DNA of 64,000 nt from Kluyvera intermedia (GCF_034424175.1 NZ_CP139986.1:2418001-2482000); one strand, 5' to 3'; shown: positions 47,873 to 57,569, counted from the stretch's first letter. Notes: generated by a model not told the origin, from the sequence alone. Translations and numbers: made by a program.

Positions 47873-49096
47873 TTAATTCTTTGCAAAATGGTTGCCGGGG
47901 CTACTGTCGTCATTTTTCGCCATATCCATTAATAACGCGATACCAATATAATTGCTCCAGTTAAAGGTATTTTGCAGTACCACTACCGCATTGCCTTTTT
48001 CCTTATCAAAACCGATAAAACTGGAATAGCCCCCAATATACCCTACCTGATAAGTGATTTTTTCCTGTTCGATAAAGTCGGTGGCCCAGGCAATCCCCTG
48101 TAAACCGCCTGGTCTTTGAATATCGGTATTGCTGACTTCGTTAAATACGCTATCCAGTAAGCGGTTGTTGGTCGTCGATACATGATAGCGGGCATAGGTG
48201 GCCAGATCTTCGGCGTTACTGTATAAACTCGCAGCCGCCACCATGTTGTTGGAAAAATGCCAGTCTGGAGTGAGTTGTCCGCGCGCAATGAATTTAGGCT
48301 GGTCACCCGCGTGGCCAAGCGCACGCTGCGGATATCCTTTTAACTTCTGCGGCGTAAAACTGCTATTAGCCATGTGCAACGGTCGAAATATATAGTGCGA
48401 GGCTAAACTCTGTATATCTTCGCCGGTTTTATGTTTCAGGATATAGCCGATCAAAGCGTAGCCAATATTGGAATATTCCGGCGTTTTATGCTGTGGTGCC
48501 CGCCAGTTGGCCAGATAACGCAGCACGTTATCGCTATCCAGTTCACCATAAAAATTCTCCCCGCTGCCCAAATAACCGATGAATTTTCCCAACATCGGAA
48601 TATCCATATTCTGACGCGGCAAGCCGGAGGTGTGAGTCACCAATTCCAGTAGAGTAATTTTTTGTGCATCCGCGCTAAGCGGTGCATCCGCGCTAAGCGG
48701 CGTATCCGGCGCAAGCAATGTCGCCAGATTATCATCCCAATGCAGTCGGCCTTCATTCACCAGACAAGCCACCACTTCCGCCGTAATCCCTTTGCTGAGC
48801 GAGCCGAGGGCAAACAGAGTATCAGGCCTGACCGGGTAGCGATGAACCGCATCAGTTACGCCCCAGCTGTAAAACTGCGGTGAACCGTGGTTGTGGATCA
48901 CCGCGACCGTCATCCCAGGAACAGATTTTTGCGCCATATAGTGACGCACCACGCTATCAACGTCGCCGTCCAGCGACTGATGAGTGAGGAGTTCCTGGGT
49001 ACCTGCCGGGGATGACATTTGCGAAAGCGTACCGCAACCGCTTAGTGACGGGATAACAATCACAAGCCAGCGAAATGATTTAAGTCTGTTCTGCAT
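47873..49096 (-). CDS. Penicillin-binding-protein-like serine hydrolase lipoprotein
   Basis: A 407-residue serine beta-lactamase-like protein. A lipobox (SLSGCG; Cys21) suggests membrane anchoring in the periplasm. The active-site tetrad SLSK starts at Ser99 and the YSN motif is in PEYSNIGYALIGY, as in class C beta-lactamases, AmpH and esterase EstB; the third motif (KTG-like) is not obvious and may be the HAG region. An 18-bp tandem repeat encodes LSADAPLSADA near residue 135. The role could be peptidoglycan peptidase or esterase; a true beta-lactamase is less likely. Confidence 0.85.
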   Translation of the reverse strand: MQNRLKSFRWLVIVIPSLSGCGTLSQMSSPAGTQELLTHQSLDGDVDSVVRHYMAQKSVPGMTVAVIHNHGSPQFYSWGVTDAVHRYPVRPDTLFALGSLSKGITAEVVACLVNEGRLHWDDNLATLLAPDTPLSADAPLSADAQKITLLELVTHTSGLPRQNMDIPMLGKFIGYLGSGENFYGELDSDNVLRYLANWRAPQHKTPEYSNIGYALIGYILKHKTGEDIQSLASHYIFRPLHMANSSFTPQKLKGYPQRALGHAGDQPKFIARGQLTPDWHFSNNMVAAASLYSNAEDLATYARYHVSTTNNRLLDSVFNEVSNTDIQRPGGLQGIAWATDFIEQEKITYQVGYIGGYSSFIGFDKEKGNAVVVLQNTFNWSNYIGIALLMDMAKNDDSSPGNHFAKN

Positions 49097-49187
49097 ACTT
49101 CTTAATGTGAGCGGGGGCGTTTGTGTGCCGGAAATGTACCACACTTAGCCTGCCGGAAAGCAAGAAAGGATAAGTTACACAACGGAG

Positions 49188-49510
49188 TTAGCCTATTAGC
49201 GCCTTCGCCCTGGCTTTAATATCCGCTAACTCCAACTGCGTTATCGTGCCTTTTTTTACCACTTTCCATGCTCGCCAATCCACACTGGTGACCTGATCCG
49301 CGAGCGCAAATGAATCACGGTTTCCGGAGAGTGCGACTTCGAAGGGATAGCCTTTCACCTGCGTGGTACAAGGAACGGCCCCACTTTATTGCTATAGGCA
49401 AACGGGGTCAGCACGACAGCAGGTCGGTGACCACCTTGTTCATGTCCTGCGACGAGGTCAAAGTCTATCCAGATTAAATCCCCGGAATCCGGGACGAAGC
49501 GAGAAACCAT
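49188..49510 (-). pseudogene. mazF: Frameshifted mazF toxin gene
   Basis: The reverse strand starts ATG GTT TCT CGC and reads MVSRFVPDSGDLIWIDFD...HRPAVVLTPFAYSNK, clearly MazF. The frame is then lost: after NK the next similarity (CTTQVKGYPFEVALSG, then ALADQV and KKGT) is in another frame, and about 10 nt that would encode the GMCLCVP region are missing. The first frame hits a stop (TGA) soon after. The region is 323 bp, not a multiple of three. MazF is an mRNA interferase; this copy should be inactive. Confidence 0.88.
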
Positions 49511-49623
49511 CAAATGAGTTCCTTACCAACCGGCTTACCGAAGTCGACCTTGTCATGCACGTTCTCAGGCGTGATGCCAGAAAGCAGCGCATCCATTTGT
49601 TTAAACATGCCCCGTGTAGACAT
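49510..49623 (-). pseudogene. mazE: 3' remnant of mazE antitoxin gene
   Basis: Upstream of and one base overlapping the mazF start (TGATG), the reverse strand reads LLSGITPENVHDKVDFGKPV and then ends KELI-stop, matching the toxin-binding C-terminus of MazE. The DNA-binding N-terminal half is absent; its place is taken by a REP element at 49648-49677. No promoter or full start is present. Confidence 0.82.
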
Positions 49624-49647
49624 TACGCTGCCATCGTGCATCGTCAT

Positions 49648-49677
49648 GCCCGATGGCGCTTCGCTTATCGGGCCTAC
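49648..49677. repeat. REP element between mazE remnant and feaB
   Basis: GCCCGATGGCGCTTCGCTTATCGGGCCTAC has the classic REP form: GCCNGATGNCG, loop and inverted arm ending in GGCCTAC. It lies at the 3' end of feaB. Confidence 0.9.
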
Positions 49678-49684
49678 AACTCAG

Positions 49685-51184
49685 TTAATACCGCACACAC
49701 ACCGACTTCGTTTCACACCAGTCATTCAGCCAGTCCGGACCAAAATCACGCCCGGTTCCCGACTGTTTCATGCCGCCAAACGGCAGGTTGGCGTCGATAA
49801 GCGTATGGCTATTAACCCACACCGTACCTGCTTGCAAACGGTCGGTATAGCTCAGCGCCTGCGTCAGATCTCGCGTCCACACGCTGGCGGTCAGGCCAAA
49901 ATCACTGTCGTTGGCGAGGCGCAGCGCTTCTTCGCCGTCGGCAACGCGCACCAGGTTAACCACCGGGCCAAACACCTCCTCACGGGTCAACCGCAGGTTC
50001 GCGTCCGGGTTAATCACCAGCGTCGGCGGAACATAGAAACCCTGTGCATCCGGGCCGACATTGCCGCTGATCAGTTCCGCATTTTGCTGCCGGGCTTCGT
50101 CGAGATAAGCCGCCACTTTGGCGCAGTGTGCTTTCGATACCACTGGGTTAATCTGGGTAGTTTCCAGCATCCCAGGTCCGACTTGCATCGACTTCACCGC
50201 CTGTTCAAAACCGCTTACCAGCGTGTCAAACAGCGGCGCTTCAATATAGATACGCGAACTGGCAGCGCACACCTGCCCTTGGTTCAGGAAGCTACCGGTC
50301 ATCAGCCCTTCGATTACCCACTGCGGGTCGGCATCTTTGAGCACGATAGCCGGGTTTTTACCGCCTAATTCCAAAGTCACGCGGGTCAGGCGGTCAGCCG
50401 CAACGCGGGCAATCTGCTTGCCGGTAGCGGTGGAGCCGGTAAAGCTGACTTTTGCCACCTGCGGATGCGAGGTTAACGCCGCGCCGCATTCCGCACCGCT
50501 GCCGGTGACCACGTTGAATACGCCATCCGGCACGCCCGCTTCTGTCGCCAATTCCGCCACACGCAGCAGGGTCAGCGGTGTGGTTTCCGACGGTTTGATG
50601 ACGATGGAACAGCCCGCCGCCAGCGCAGGCATCACTTTCCACATGCCAATCATCAGCGGGAAGTTCCACGGCACAATCCCGGCCACCACGCCAACCGGCT
50701 CTTTTTTAGTCCACGCCTGATAGCGTGCGCCCTGCGGGAACGGAATCGACACGTCCAGCGTACGGCCGCTGATCTTGGTGGTCAGCCCAGCGGTGTAGCG
50801 CATCCAGTTCAGGGTGCAACCCACTTCAAAAGCGCGGGAAATATTAATTGATTTGCCCTGCTCCAGCGTTTCAAGCTGCGCCAGTTCTTCGCCATGCTGT
50901 TCCACCAGGTCGGCAAAACGTAGCAAGATACGCTCACGATCCGCAGGCGTGCGCCCGGCCCAACTGCGAGAAACAAACGCCCGCCAGGCGGACATCACCG
51001 CACGATCGACGTCGCCTGCATTCGCGTCCGCCGTGCTGGCAATTTCCTGCCCGGTGGCCGGGTTCCAGACGGTCAGGCGTTTTTCACTGTGAGCTGCCTG
51101 CTGTGCACCATCAATAAACAGGCCATGCTGGCGGTCGAGGAATTGTTGTACGCTTTCGAGCAGTGCCACTTGTTGTGCAGACAT
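49685..51184 (-). CDS. feaB: Phenylacetaldehyde dehydrogenase
   Basis: A 499-residue NAD-dependent aldehyde dehydrogenase, identical in length to E. coli FeaB (PadA). It oxidises phenylacetaldehyde made by TynA to phenylacetate, which enters the Paa pathway. The catalytic cysteine lies in [10 protein letters not shown], the general base in [11 protein letters not shown] and the cofactor motif is [12 protein letters not shown]. It diverges from its activator gene feaR. Confidence 0.97.
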   Translation of the reverse strand: MSAQQVALLESVQQFLDRQHGLFIDGAQQAAHSEKRLTVWNPATGQEIASTADANAGDVDRAVMSAWRAFVSRSWAGRTPADRERILLRFADLVEQHGEELAQLETLEQGKSINISRAFEVGCTLNWMRYTAGLTTKISGRTLDVSIPFPQGARYQAWTKKEPVGVVAGIVPWNFPLMIGMWKVMPALAAGCSIVIKPSETTPLTLLRVAELATEAGVPDGVFNVVTGSGAECGAALTSHPQVAKVSFTGSTATGKQIARVAADRLTRVTLELGGKNPAIVLKDADPQWVIEGLMTGSFLNQGQVCAASSRIYIEAPLFDTLVSGFEQAVKSMQVGPGMLETTQINPVVSKAHCAKVAAYLDEARQQNAELISGNVGPDAQGFYVPPTLVINPDANLRLTREEVFGPVVNLVRVADGEEALRLANDSDFGLTASVWTRDLTQALSYTDRLQAGTVWVNSHTLIDANLPFGGMKQSGTGRDFGPDWLNDWCETKSVCVRY

Positions 51185-51276
51185 ATCGTCACCTTATTCT
51201 TCACGAGGAGTGATTTCAGTCTACGGCGGGTGAACAGATACCGCTTTCGTCTCTGTGACATTCGCTGTTGCGGCTG

Positions 51277-51292
51277 TGACAGACACCGCAAA
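51277..51292. promoter_or_regulatory. FeaR-type binding site between feaB and feaR
   Basis: TGACA-GACACCGC-AAA matches the FeaR consensus TGNCA-N8-AAA exactly. A further TGACA occurs 21 bp upstream at 51256-51260, giving two turns of helix spacing as expected for a pair of AraC-type half-sites. Confidence 0.65.
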
Positions 51293-51417
51293 TCGACAGA
51301 TTGCGTTGGCAGAAATGTGTGGCAGGTAATAGTTCTTTCCTATATTCCACACTTCAGCCTTTTTTAATGCAACATAAATGCAACAATAACCATACATTTT
51401 TATTTCAGAGATGACTT

Positions 51418-52326
51418 ATGGCGGCGGTAGATAGCGGCGAGAAGTACCAGGACTGGCTAGCGAAGATTAATCAGGTCTGCGGGCAGTTTGCTGCGCGTCA
51501 GCTGGACGGTGATTTTCATGGGGAAATTGATACCAGCTATGCGGGCAGCCTGAAACTGAGCACCGTCACCTCGCGCAACGTCAATTTATATCGTACGCGT
51601 CAAGAGATTGGTCGCGGCAACGATGCCTGGTTCTACACTGTTTTTCAACTCTCCGGCCAGGCCAGTATTGAACAAGACGATCGCCAGGTGAAGCTGGAAG
51701 CTGGCGATATGACACTCATCGACGCCTCGCAGCCGTGTTCTATTCTCTGGCAACAAACCTCACGCCAGGTTTCCCTGCTCCTGCCTCGTCAGTTACTGGA
51801 AAACCAGCTGCGCGGAAGTGCAATAAGTGTTGCCACGCGTCTGGATAAATCCTTACCAATGGTACAACTTAGCCAGCGTTTACTGCATGAAAGCATGAGC
51901 AGCCCCATGTTGTCCGCCAGCGAAAGTGAAGCCGCGCTTGATGCGATTGTCTGCCTGCTGCGTCCCATGTTGCATCAGCAGGATGTGCAGCCCTCGCGCC
52001 GAGAGAAACAGTTTTCGCGCATTATGGCGCTGATTGATGATGCAATTCAGGAAGAGCACCTGCGCCCGGAGTGGTTGGCAGGCGAAACGGGGATGTCGCT
52101 GAGAAGTTTGTACCGGCTGTTTGCCGACCAGGGTCTGGTGGTTGCGCAGTACATCAAAAATCGACGTTTAGATTTGTGCGCCCGCGCGCTGCAAAGCGCG
52201 CGTGATGATGAAAAGCTGGCGGGAATTGGCTATCGCTGGGGGTTTAGCGACCACAGTCATTTCTCGACCGCCTTTAAGCAGCGGTTCGGCATGTCGCCGG
52301 GCGAGTATCGTAAACGCGGTCGCTAA
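51418..52326 (+). CDS. feaR: AraC-family activator of tynA and feaB
   Basis: A 302-residue AraC-type regulator: N-terminal AraC_binding_2 domain (FYTVFQLSGQASIEQDDRQV near residue 68) and two helix-turn-helix motifs near the C-terminus (EWLAGETGMSLRSLYRLFAD; then GFSDHSHFSTAFKQRFGMSP). In E. coli it activates tynA and feaB in response to aromatic amines or their aldehydes. The insertion between tynA and feaB leaves feaR adjacent to only one target. Confidence 0.95.
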   Translation: MAAVDSGEKYQDWLAKINQVCGQFAARQLDGDFHGEIDTSYAGSLKLSTVTSRNVNLYRTRQEIGRGNDAWFYTVFQLSGQASIEQDDRQVKLEAGDMTLIDASQPCSILWQQTSRQVSLLLPRQLLENQLRGSAISVATRLDKSLPMVQLSQRLLHESMSSPMLSASESEAALDAIVCLLRPMLHQQDVQPSRREKQFSRIMALIDDAIQEEHLRPEWLAGETGMSLRSLYRLFADQGLVVAQYIKNRRLDLCARALQSARDDEKLAGIGYRWGFSDHSHFSTAFKQRFGMSPGEYRKRGR

Positions 52327-52338
52327 ACGGCAATCGCA

Positions 52339-52560
52339 TTAATTATCTTTAATCAACTGTGCGACATCGCTGCTATTGATTTGACGCTCATTGCCATTCT
52401 GATCGGTATAGCGCGTCATACCCGTTTCTTTATCCAACTGCGGTTTACCCTCTGTGACAATCGTCTGGCCGCTTTTGGTGGTCATGACATAGTTGGTCGT
52501 GCAACCTGCCAACGCCAGTAACATCGCGCCCATTCCCAGAACGTAAAATGTCTTTTTCAT
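52339..52560 (-). CDS. YgdI/YgdR-family small lipoprotein
   Basis: A 73-residue protein with lipoprotein signal (LALAGC; Cys about residue 20) and a DUF903 SH3-like domain: YVMTTKSGQTIVTEGKPQLD, then YTDQNGNERQINSSDVAQLI. Several paralogues exist in enterobacteria, mostly of unknown function. The start at 52560 follows GGAGAGAGC. It is convergent with feaR. Confidence 0.88.
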   Translation of the reverse strand: MKKTFYVLGMGAMLLALAGCTTNYVMTTKSGQTIVTEGKPQLDKETGMTRYTDQNGNERQINSSDVAQLIKDN

Positions 52561-52670
52561 GCTCTCTCCGTTTTTATCCCCACACCATGTGGGCTTAAGT
52601 CTGTTTATTGTATGCCGGAACCTGTCTTTGCAGGTATAAACGGGATGTAACAGGAGATAAATCTGCCGTT

Positions 52671-52695
52671 CCGGGAGGCACATCGCACCTCCCGG
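52671..52695. terminator. Hairpin downstream of yncE
   Basis: CCGGGAGG and CCTCCCGG pair across a 9-base loop, 9 bp after the yncE stop. No T tract on the yncE strand, so it is a weak call. Confidence 0.5.
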
Positions 52696-52703
52696 CTTGT
52701 GGC

Positions 52704-53768
52704 TTACAGCGCGATACGAATCACATCGTCAGGCGCAGTGGCCTCTTTTTGACGGGTAGATTCCTGCTTCACGCTAACGTAGAGCGTTTTACCATCGGCG
52801 GAGAGCGCCAGGCTGTTCGGGAAAGTTGGCGTCTGAATGGTTTTCGTCACTTTGTAATTTTTGGCGTCGATAACCGTTACCGTACCCGCTTTACGCTGGG
52901 TCACGTAAACTTCGTTACGGGTTGGGTTGAACAGCACAGCCAGCCCTTCCTGGGTATCCACTTTCGCCAGTACTTTGCCGTCTTTCAGGTTCACCGCCAG
53001 GACTTCCGGCTGTTTTGCATCGGTAATGAATGCGCGCTGGCCGTCTTTATCCAGGCTGATGTTCATGTAGAAATGCTCTTTACCATCGTCCAGTAGCTTC
53101 TGGCGGCTCACGATTTTATTCGCCGCCGTATCGATGGTGATCAGTTCGCCATCGGCGTTGGTGACGTAAAGACGCTGTTTATCAGCATCTACCGCCAGGC
53201 CAGTCCCGAAGCTGCCGGTGCCTTCGATGGTGGTTTTCAACGCAATTTTGTCGCCGTCAACAACCCACACCGCACTGCCATCTTTACCAATACCGGTGAT
53301 GTACACGGTGTTGGTCTTCTCATCAACCGCCAACTGGCGTGGCTGCAACGGCTTAACGGTTTCGCTGCGCTTACGGCTGTCCAGTAACAGACGGCCTTTT
53401 ACTTCGCCAGTTTTGGCGTCAATCGCGGTAACCGCGCCGTTGGTGGTGTTGCCAAACCACAGGGTTTGCGTCTGCGCATTGATCGTGGCGCCAAACGGTT
53501 TGAGATCGTTATGGATAGCCTGAGTGACTTCCAGCGTTATCGGGTCAAGACGATAAACCACACCGCCTTTATCGGTTTTACGGCTCTGTGAGGTGGCCAG
53601 CCACAGCGCGTTTTCCTGCTGGCTGTAGGCCATTTCATATGCCCCTTTACCGACCGCTTTACGCAGCATTTCGTCTGCGGCATGTGCGCTAAAGCTCCCC
53701 GCCAGCAGTAAAGCACTTAACAGCAGAGAACGGCGCAGGCGCGGTGCGGACAATTGACGTAATGACAT
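52704..53768 (-). CDS. yncE: Periplasmic seven-bladed beta-propeller protein YncE
   Basis: A 354-residue secreted protein with a signal peptide (LLLSALLLAGSFSAHA, cleaved near residue 30) and repeated YVTN-type blades such as TNTVYITGIGKDG, QRLYVTNADGE and NEVYVTQRKAGT. In E. coli YncE is periplasmic, binds single-stranded DNA in vitro and is encoded next to the PQQ receptor PqqU; its role is unproven. It diverges from pqqU here across 252 bp. Confidence 0.95.
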   Translation of the reverse strand: MSLRQLSAPRLRRSLLLSALLLAGSFSAHAADEMLRKAVGKGAYEMAYSQQENALWLATSQSRKTDKGGVVYRLDPITLEVTQAIHNDLKPFGATINAQTQTLWFGNTTNGAVTAIDAKTGEVKGRLLLDSRKRSETVKPLQPRQLAVDEKTNTVYITGIGKDGSAVWVVDGDKIALKTTIEGTGSFGTGLAVDADKQRLYVTNADGELITIDTAANKIVSRQKLLDDGKEHFYMNISLDKDGQRAFITDAKQPEVLAVNLKDGKVLAKVDTQEGLAVLFNPTRNEVYVTQRKAGTVTVIDAKNYKVTKTIQTPTFPNSLALSADGKTLYVSVKQESTRQKEATAPDDVIRIAL

Positions 53769-54020
53769 GACGACTCCCTTTGATGACTGATTTTTTACGC
53801 TTCACATGCTTCTGGCTTCGCGGCGTCGTTGCACCACGTTTTATAGATGCGAATAGTAATCATTAATTTATGTAAAGTGGAGCTTTTCTTTGTTCCGACA
53901 ACGAAATAGTTGCCATTTCATTACCTGCAATTAACGATTTATGCTGCTAAAGTTTTCAATATATTTACAAAAGTATTACCCTATTCGAGTTGTTCCATTT
54001 GGTACATTTGCGAGTTTTCC

Positions 54021-56132
54021 ATGAAAATCATTACTGTTCGCGCAGTGACGCTGCCTGCGTTGCTGCTACCGCTTATTTTTTCGCCATTATCCTGGGCTGA
54101 TGACGAACAAACGCTAATTGTGACGGCGGCCCCGCAGACCGTGTCCGAACTCGATACGCCTGCCGCCGTGAGCGTGGTCGATGGCGAAGATATGCGCCAT
54201 GCCACCCCGCGCATCAACCTGTCTGAATCGCTGGGCGCCGTACCTGGTTTGCAGATCCAAAACCGCCAAAACTATGCTCAGGATCTCCAGCTCTCTATTC
54301 GCGGTTTCGGCTCCCGTTCCACCTACGGCGTGCGCGGCATCCGTATGTACGTTGATGGCATCCCGGCCACCATGCCCGATGGTCAGGGGCAAACCTCGAA
54401 TATTGATATCGGCAGCGTCGACAGTATTGAGGTGCTACGCGGCCCCTTCTCTGCCCTGTACGGTAACTCGTCCGGCGGCGTGGTCAATGTGAGCACCGAG
54501 AAAGGCAAGCAGCCAACCACAATTGAAGCCAGCAGCTACTACGGCAGTTTCGGCACCTGGCACTACGGCATGAAAGCCAGCGGTGCCGTGGGCGACGGCA
54601 CGCAGTCGGGCGATGTCGACTACACCGTCTCCACAAATCGCTTTATTACTCACGGCTACCGAGACCACAGCGCAGCACGCAAGAACCTCGCCAATGCCAA
54701 ACTGGGCGTACGCATCAACGACGCCAGCAAGCTGACTCTGCTGTTTAACAGCGTGGATATTAAAGCCAACGATCCGGGTGGTCTGAGCTACGGCGAAATG
54801 CATCAGAACCCGCAGCAATCACCACGTGGCGATCAGTACAATACGCGCAAGAGCGTGAAGCAGACGCAGGCGGGATTACGCTATGAGCGTCAGTTGAGCG
54901 AGCATGATGATCTTAGCGTCATGATGTATGCGGGTGAGCGCCAAACCACGCAGTATCAGTCTATTCCGCGCGCGCCACAGTTGAAGCCAACTCACGCCGG
55001 TGGCGTTATCGATCTCGACCGCCATTATCAGGGTATTGATACGCGCTGGACGCACCGTGGCGAACTGCTGGTACCGGTGACCTTTACCACCGGGCTGGAT
55101 TACGAAACGATGAGCGAAAAACGCCACGGTTACGAAAACTTCGTGATGAACGGCAACACGCCGGAGTATGGCGAGAAAGGTAATCTGCGTCGTAACGAAC
55201 GCAATTTGATGTGGAACCTCGATCCCTATATCCAAAGCCAGTGGCAGTTGACCGACAAACTGAGTCTGGATGCGGGTGTGCGCTACAGTTCAGTATGGTT
55301 TGATTCCAATGACCATTACGTGACTGCGAAAAATGGCGATGACAGTGGCGACACCAGCTATCACAAATGGCTACCTGCGGGCTCGTTAAAGTATGCGGTA
55401 AGCGATGCCTGGAACGTGTATCTCTCCGCCGGCCGGGGTTTTGAAACACCGACGATTAACGAACTTTCTTACCGCTCTGGCGATCAAAGTGGGCTCAATT
55501 TTGGTCTACAACCGTCGACAAACGAAACCGTGGAGATTGGCAGTAAAACGCGTATTGGCAATGGTCTCTTAACCGCGGCCCTGTTCCAGACAGATACCGA
55601 TAACGAGATTGTTGTGGACAGCAGTAGCGGCGGACGTACCAGCTATAAAAACGCCGGGAAGACCCGTCGTCAGGGCGCGGAGCTATCTCTTGATCAACAG
55701 TTCGCTGAGAACTGGCGCGCCAAGGCGGCATGGACCTGGCTTGATGCCACCTACCGGACGAACGTCTGTGATGATGCCAGCTGTAACGGCAACCGCATTC
55801 CGGGTATTGCCCGCAATATGGGCTTTGCCTCGCTGGGCTATGAGCCTGAAAGCGGCTGGTACGCCGGGGCGGATATTCGTTATCTGAGCGATATTATGGC
55901 AAATGACGAAAACACCGCGCGCGCGCCATCATGGACAGTGGTCGGTCTCAATACCGGCTACAAGTTTGATGCGGGCAACTGGAGCCTGGATCTGTTTGGT
56001 CGCGTCGATAACCTGTTTGACCGCGAGTACGTCGGCTCAGTTATCGTTAATGAGTCTAACGGTCGTTATTACGAACCCGCTCCGGGCCGTAACTATGGCG
56101 TCGGATTGAATGTTGCTTGGCGTTTTGAATAA
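54021..56132 (+). CDS. pqqU: TonB-dependent outer-membrane receptor PqqU (YncD)
   Basis: A 703-residue TonB-dependent receptor with a signal peptide ending near SWA-DDE, a TonB box-like ETLIVTAAPQ segment (reading QTLIVTAAPQ), a plug domain (about residues 50-160; RGFGSRSTYGVRGIRMYVDG) and a 22-strand barrel ending in the terminal FE-aromatic WRFE. E. coli YncD imports pyrroloquinoline quinone for periplasmic glucose dehydrogenase. The start at 54021 (MKIITVRAV) gives the signal peptide; the open frame upstream has none. Confidence 0.94.
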   Translation: MKIITVRAVTLPALLLPLIFSPLSWADDEQTLIVTAAPQTVSELDTPAAVSVVDGEDMRHATPRINLSESLGAVPGLQIQNRQNYAQDLQLSIRGFGSRSTYGVRGIRMYVDGIPATMPDGQGQTSNIDIGSVDSIEVLRGPFSALYGNSSGGVVNVSTEKGKQPTTIEASSYYGSFGTWHYGMKASGAVGDGTQSGDVDYTVSTNRFITHGYRDHSAARKNLANAKLGVRINDASKLTLLFNSVDIKANDPGGLSYGEMHQNPQQSPRGDQYNTRKSVKQTQAGLRYERQLSEHDDLSVMMYAGERQTTQYQSIPRAPQLKPTHAGGVIDLDRHYQGIDTRWTHRGELLVPVTFTTGLDYETMSEKRHGYENFVMNGNTPEYGEKGNLRRNERNLMWNLDPYIQSQWQLTDKLSLDAGVRYSSVWFDSNDHYVTAKNGDDSGDTSYHKWLPAGSLKYAVSDAWNVYLSAGRGFETPTINELSYRSGDQSGLNFGLQPSTNETVEIGSKTRIGNGLLTAALFQTDTDNEIVVDSSSGGRTSYKNAGKTRRQGAELSLDQQFAENWRAKAAWTWLDATYRTNVCDDASCNGNRIPGIARNMGFASLGYEPESGWYAGADIRYLSDIMANDENTARAPSWTVVGLNTGYKFDAGNWSLDLFGRVDNLFDREYVGSVIVNESNGRYYEPAPGRNYGVGLNVAWRFE

Positions 56133-56139
56133 GTGATTT

Positions 56140-56168
56140 GATGTATCCGGGAGACTCCCGGATACATC
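56140..56168. terminator. Bidirectional terminator between pqqU and mcbR
   Basis: GATGTATCCGGGAG and CTCCCGGATACATC are 14-base perfect complements with a 1-base centre, then TTT. It lies between two convergent genes. Confidence 0.85.
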
Positions 56169-56183
56169 TTTCTTGCCAGAGGA

Positions 56184-56843
56184 CTAGTGTTGATACTGCT
56201 GCTGTAAAAAAGTCGCTGACTCATCAATAATCTGGCATATCGCCATTTGGCTGGCAGAAGGTTCTTTCTTTTCCAGCGCTGAAAGTAAAGGTTGGTAAAC
56301 ATTTATTTGCTGAAACGGTTCTATTGAGTTTGAATATAAATAATGAAAACTTGGCCCCGCACGAACCCATAATTGTTCAATAAGTGTCATAAGCGTCGGC
56401 ATTTCAGCATATTCATAGATCCTAAAGCGAAATTGGTAATTAGCTTGCAGCATTTTAGTGATATCACCAGAAGCTTTAGCCTCGTGAAATAATAACGCGA
56501 GGTGATTTAATTCCCCTAACTTCTGCGAGGTTAAACGCCGTGAGGCCATCGCCGTCGCCATGCCCTCGAGATTCTTACGAATCTGGCTGATTTCACGATA
56601 GCTTGAATGCGTCAGCACCGGCACCATAAATGCCTGAGCTGGCGCGGCCTGTAGCGCCCCTGAAGAGACCAGTCGTAATAACGCTTCACGGACAGGGGTA
56701 ATACTGATCCCCTGACTCACAGCCAATTCTCGCGTCACCAGCCGCTCACCTGGTTTCAAAGCACCGACAATGAGCGCATTCCTGATATTATTCTCTACTT
56801 GCTGCGTTAAACTGATACGTCGTGCTTTTGCAAAATCCAGCAT
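56184..56843 (-). CDS. mcbR: GntR/FadR-family regulator McbR
   Basis: A 219-residue GntR protein: winged helix at about residues 8-70 (VSQGISITPVREALLRLVSS) and a C-terminal FCD domain with metal/ligand histidines. It corresponds by position and length to E. coli McbR (YncC), which represses mcbA (biofilm/colanic acid) and the neighbouring curA gene. The curA gene is not at this locus here. The promoter region upstream is AT-rich. Confidence 0.9.
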   Translation of the reverse strand: MLDFAKARRISLTQQVENNIRNALIVGALKPGERLVTRELAVSQGISITPVREALLRLVSSGALQAAPAQAFMVPVLTHSSYREISQIRKNLEGMATAMASRRLTSQKLGELNHLALLFHEAKASGDITKMLQANYQFRFRIYEYAEMPTLMTLIEQLWVRAGPSFHYLYSNSIEPFQQINVYQPLLSALEKKEPSASQMAICQIIDESATFLQQQYQH

Positions 56844-56958
56844 TTTTATTATAACTCCAATTATTAGAGACCCAGAGCTCTATAATAATTAATAGCTGGC
56901 GTTTTGTTTTTTGCTCATAAAATACAACATATATTTCTATATTAGCTTCATAATAGCG

Positions 56959-57531
56959 CTACAGCGCAACGTTCAGGCGTACAACCAGGTAAATACAAGG
57001 TTCATCCCGTTCGTTAATAAAGCGGCAGTCATTCGGTGGCCCAAGCTCCAGGCAATCCCCCGCCTGCATACGATGCGCGACACTCCCTTCCATAAACAGC
57101 AGTTCACCGCCTTGCACCCAGATAAGCTGACGCGCCATCGCATATGCCGAGGCGGGCATGGGGATATCGCTGCCCGCAGGCAGTTCTATCTGCACTAAAT
57201 CAATCGGCAACTCACCGCGTGGTGACACGTGGCGGCGCAGATAGTGGGTTTGTGGATCGTGCCATACCGGTTGGTCGGCAAAGCGCAGCAGTTTACCTTC
57301 CTGCATTTCCGCACGCGCTATCAGCGTTGACATGCTAATGCCGAACGCGCCGGATAACTTTGCCAACAGCGTTGCCGTCGGGCTACTTTCCCCACGTTCA
57401 ATTTTGTGGATCATCGCCCGGGACACACTGGCACGGTCAGCCAAATCGCTCAGCGACCAGCCGCGTGATTCACGCTCAATGCGAATTCTTGCACCGATCC
57501 GCTGATTTAGGTTGTCTTCAATAGTATTCAT
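56959..57531 (-). CDS. XRE-cupin transcriptional regulator
   Basis: A 190-residue regulator with an N-terminal Xre helix-turn-helix (RGWSLSDLADRASVSRAMIH near residues 22-41, then KIERGESSPT) and a C-terminal cupin domain (LELGPPNDCRFINE). Such regulators commonly control adjacent acetyltransferase or amine-metabolism genes. Its start at 57531 is only 38 bp from the divergent start of mnaT, so both promoters must overlap coding sequence. E. coli K-12 has curA, not this gene, between mcbR and mnaT. Confidence 0.9.
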   Translation of the reverse strand: MNTIEDNLNQRIGARIRIERESRGWSLSDLADRASVSRAMIHKIERGESSPTATLLAKLSGAFGISMSTLIARAEMQEGKLLRFADQPVWHDPQTHYLRRHVSPRGELPIDLVQIELPAGSDIPMPASAYAMARQLIWVQGGELLFMEGSVAHRMQAGDCLELGPPNDCRFINERDEPCIYLVVRLNVAL

Positions 57532-57569
57532 GGCGTAATAATATAGTGAACAACATACAGGGTGCAACT

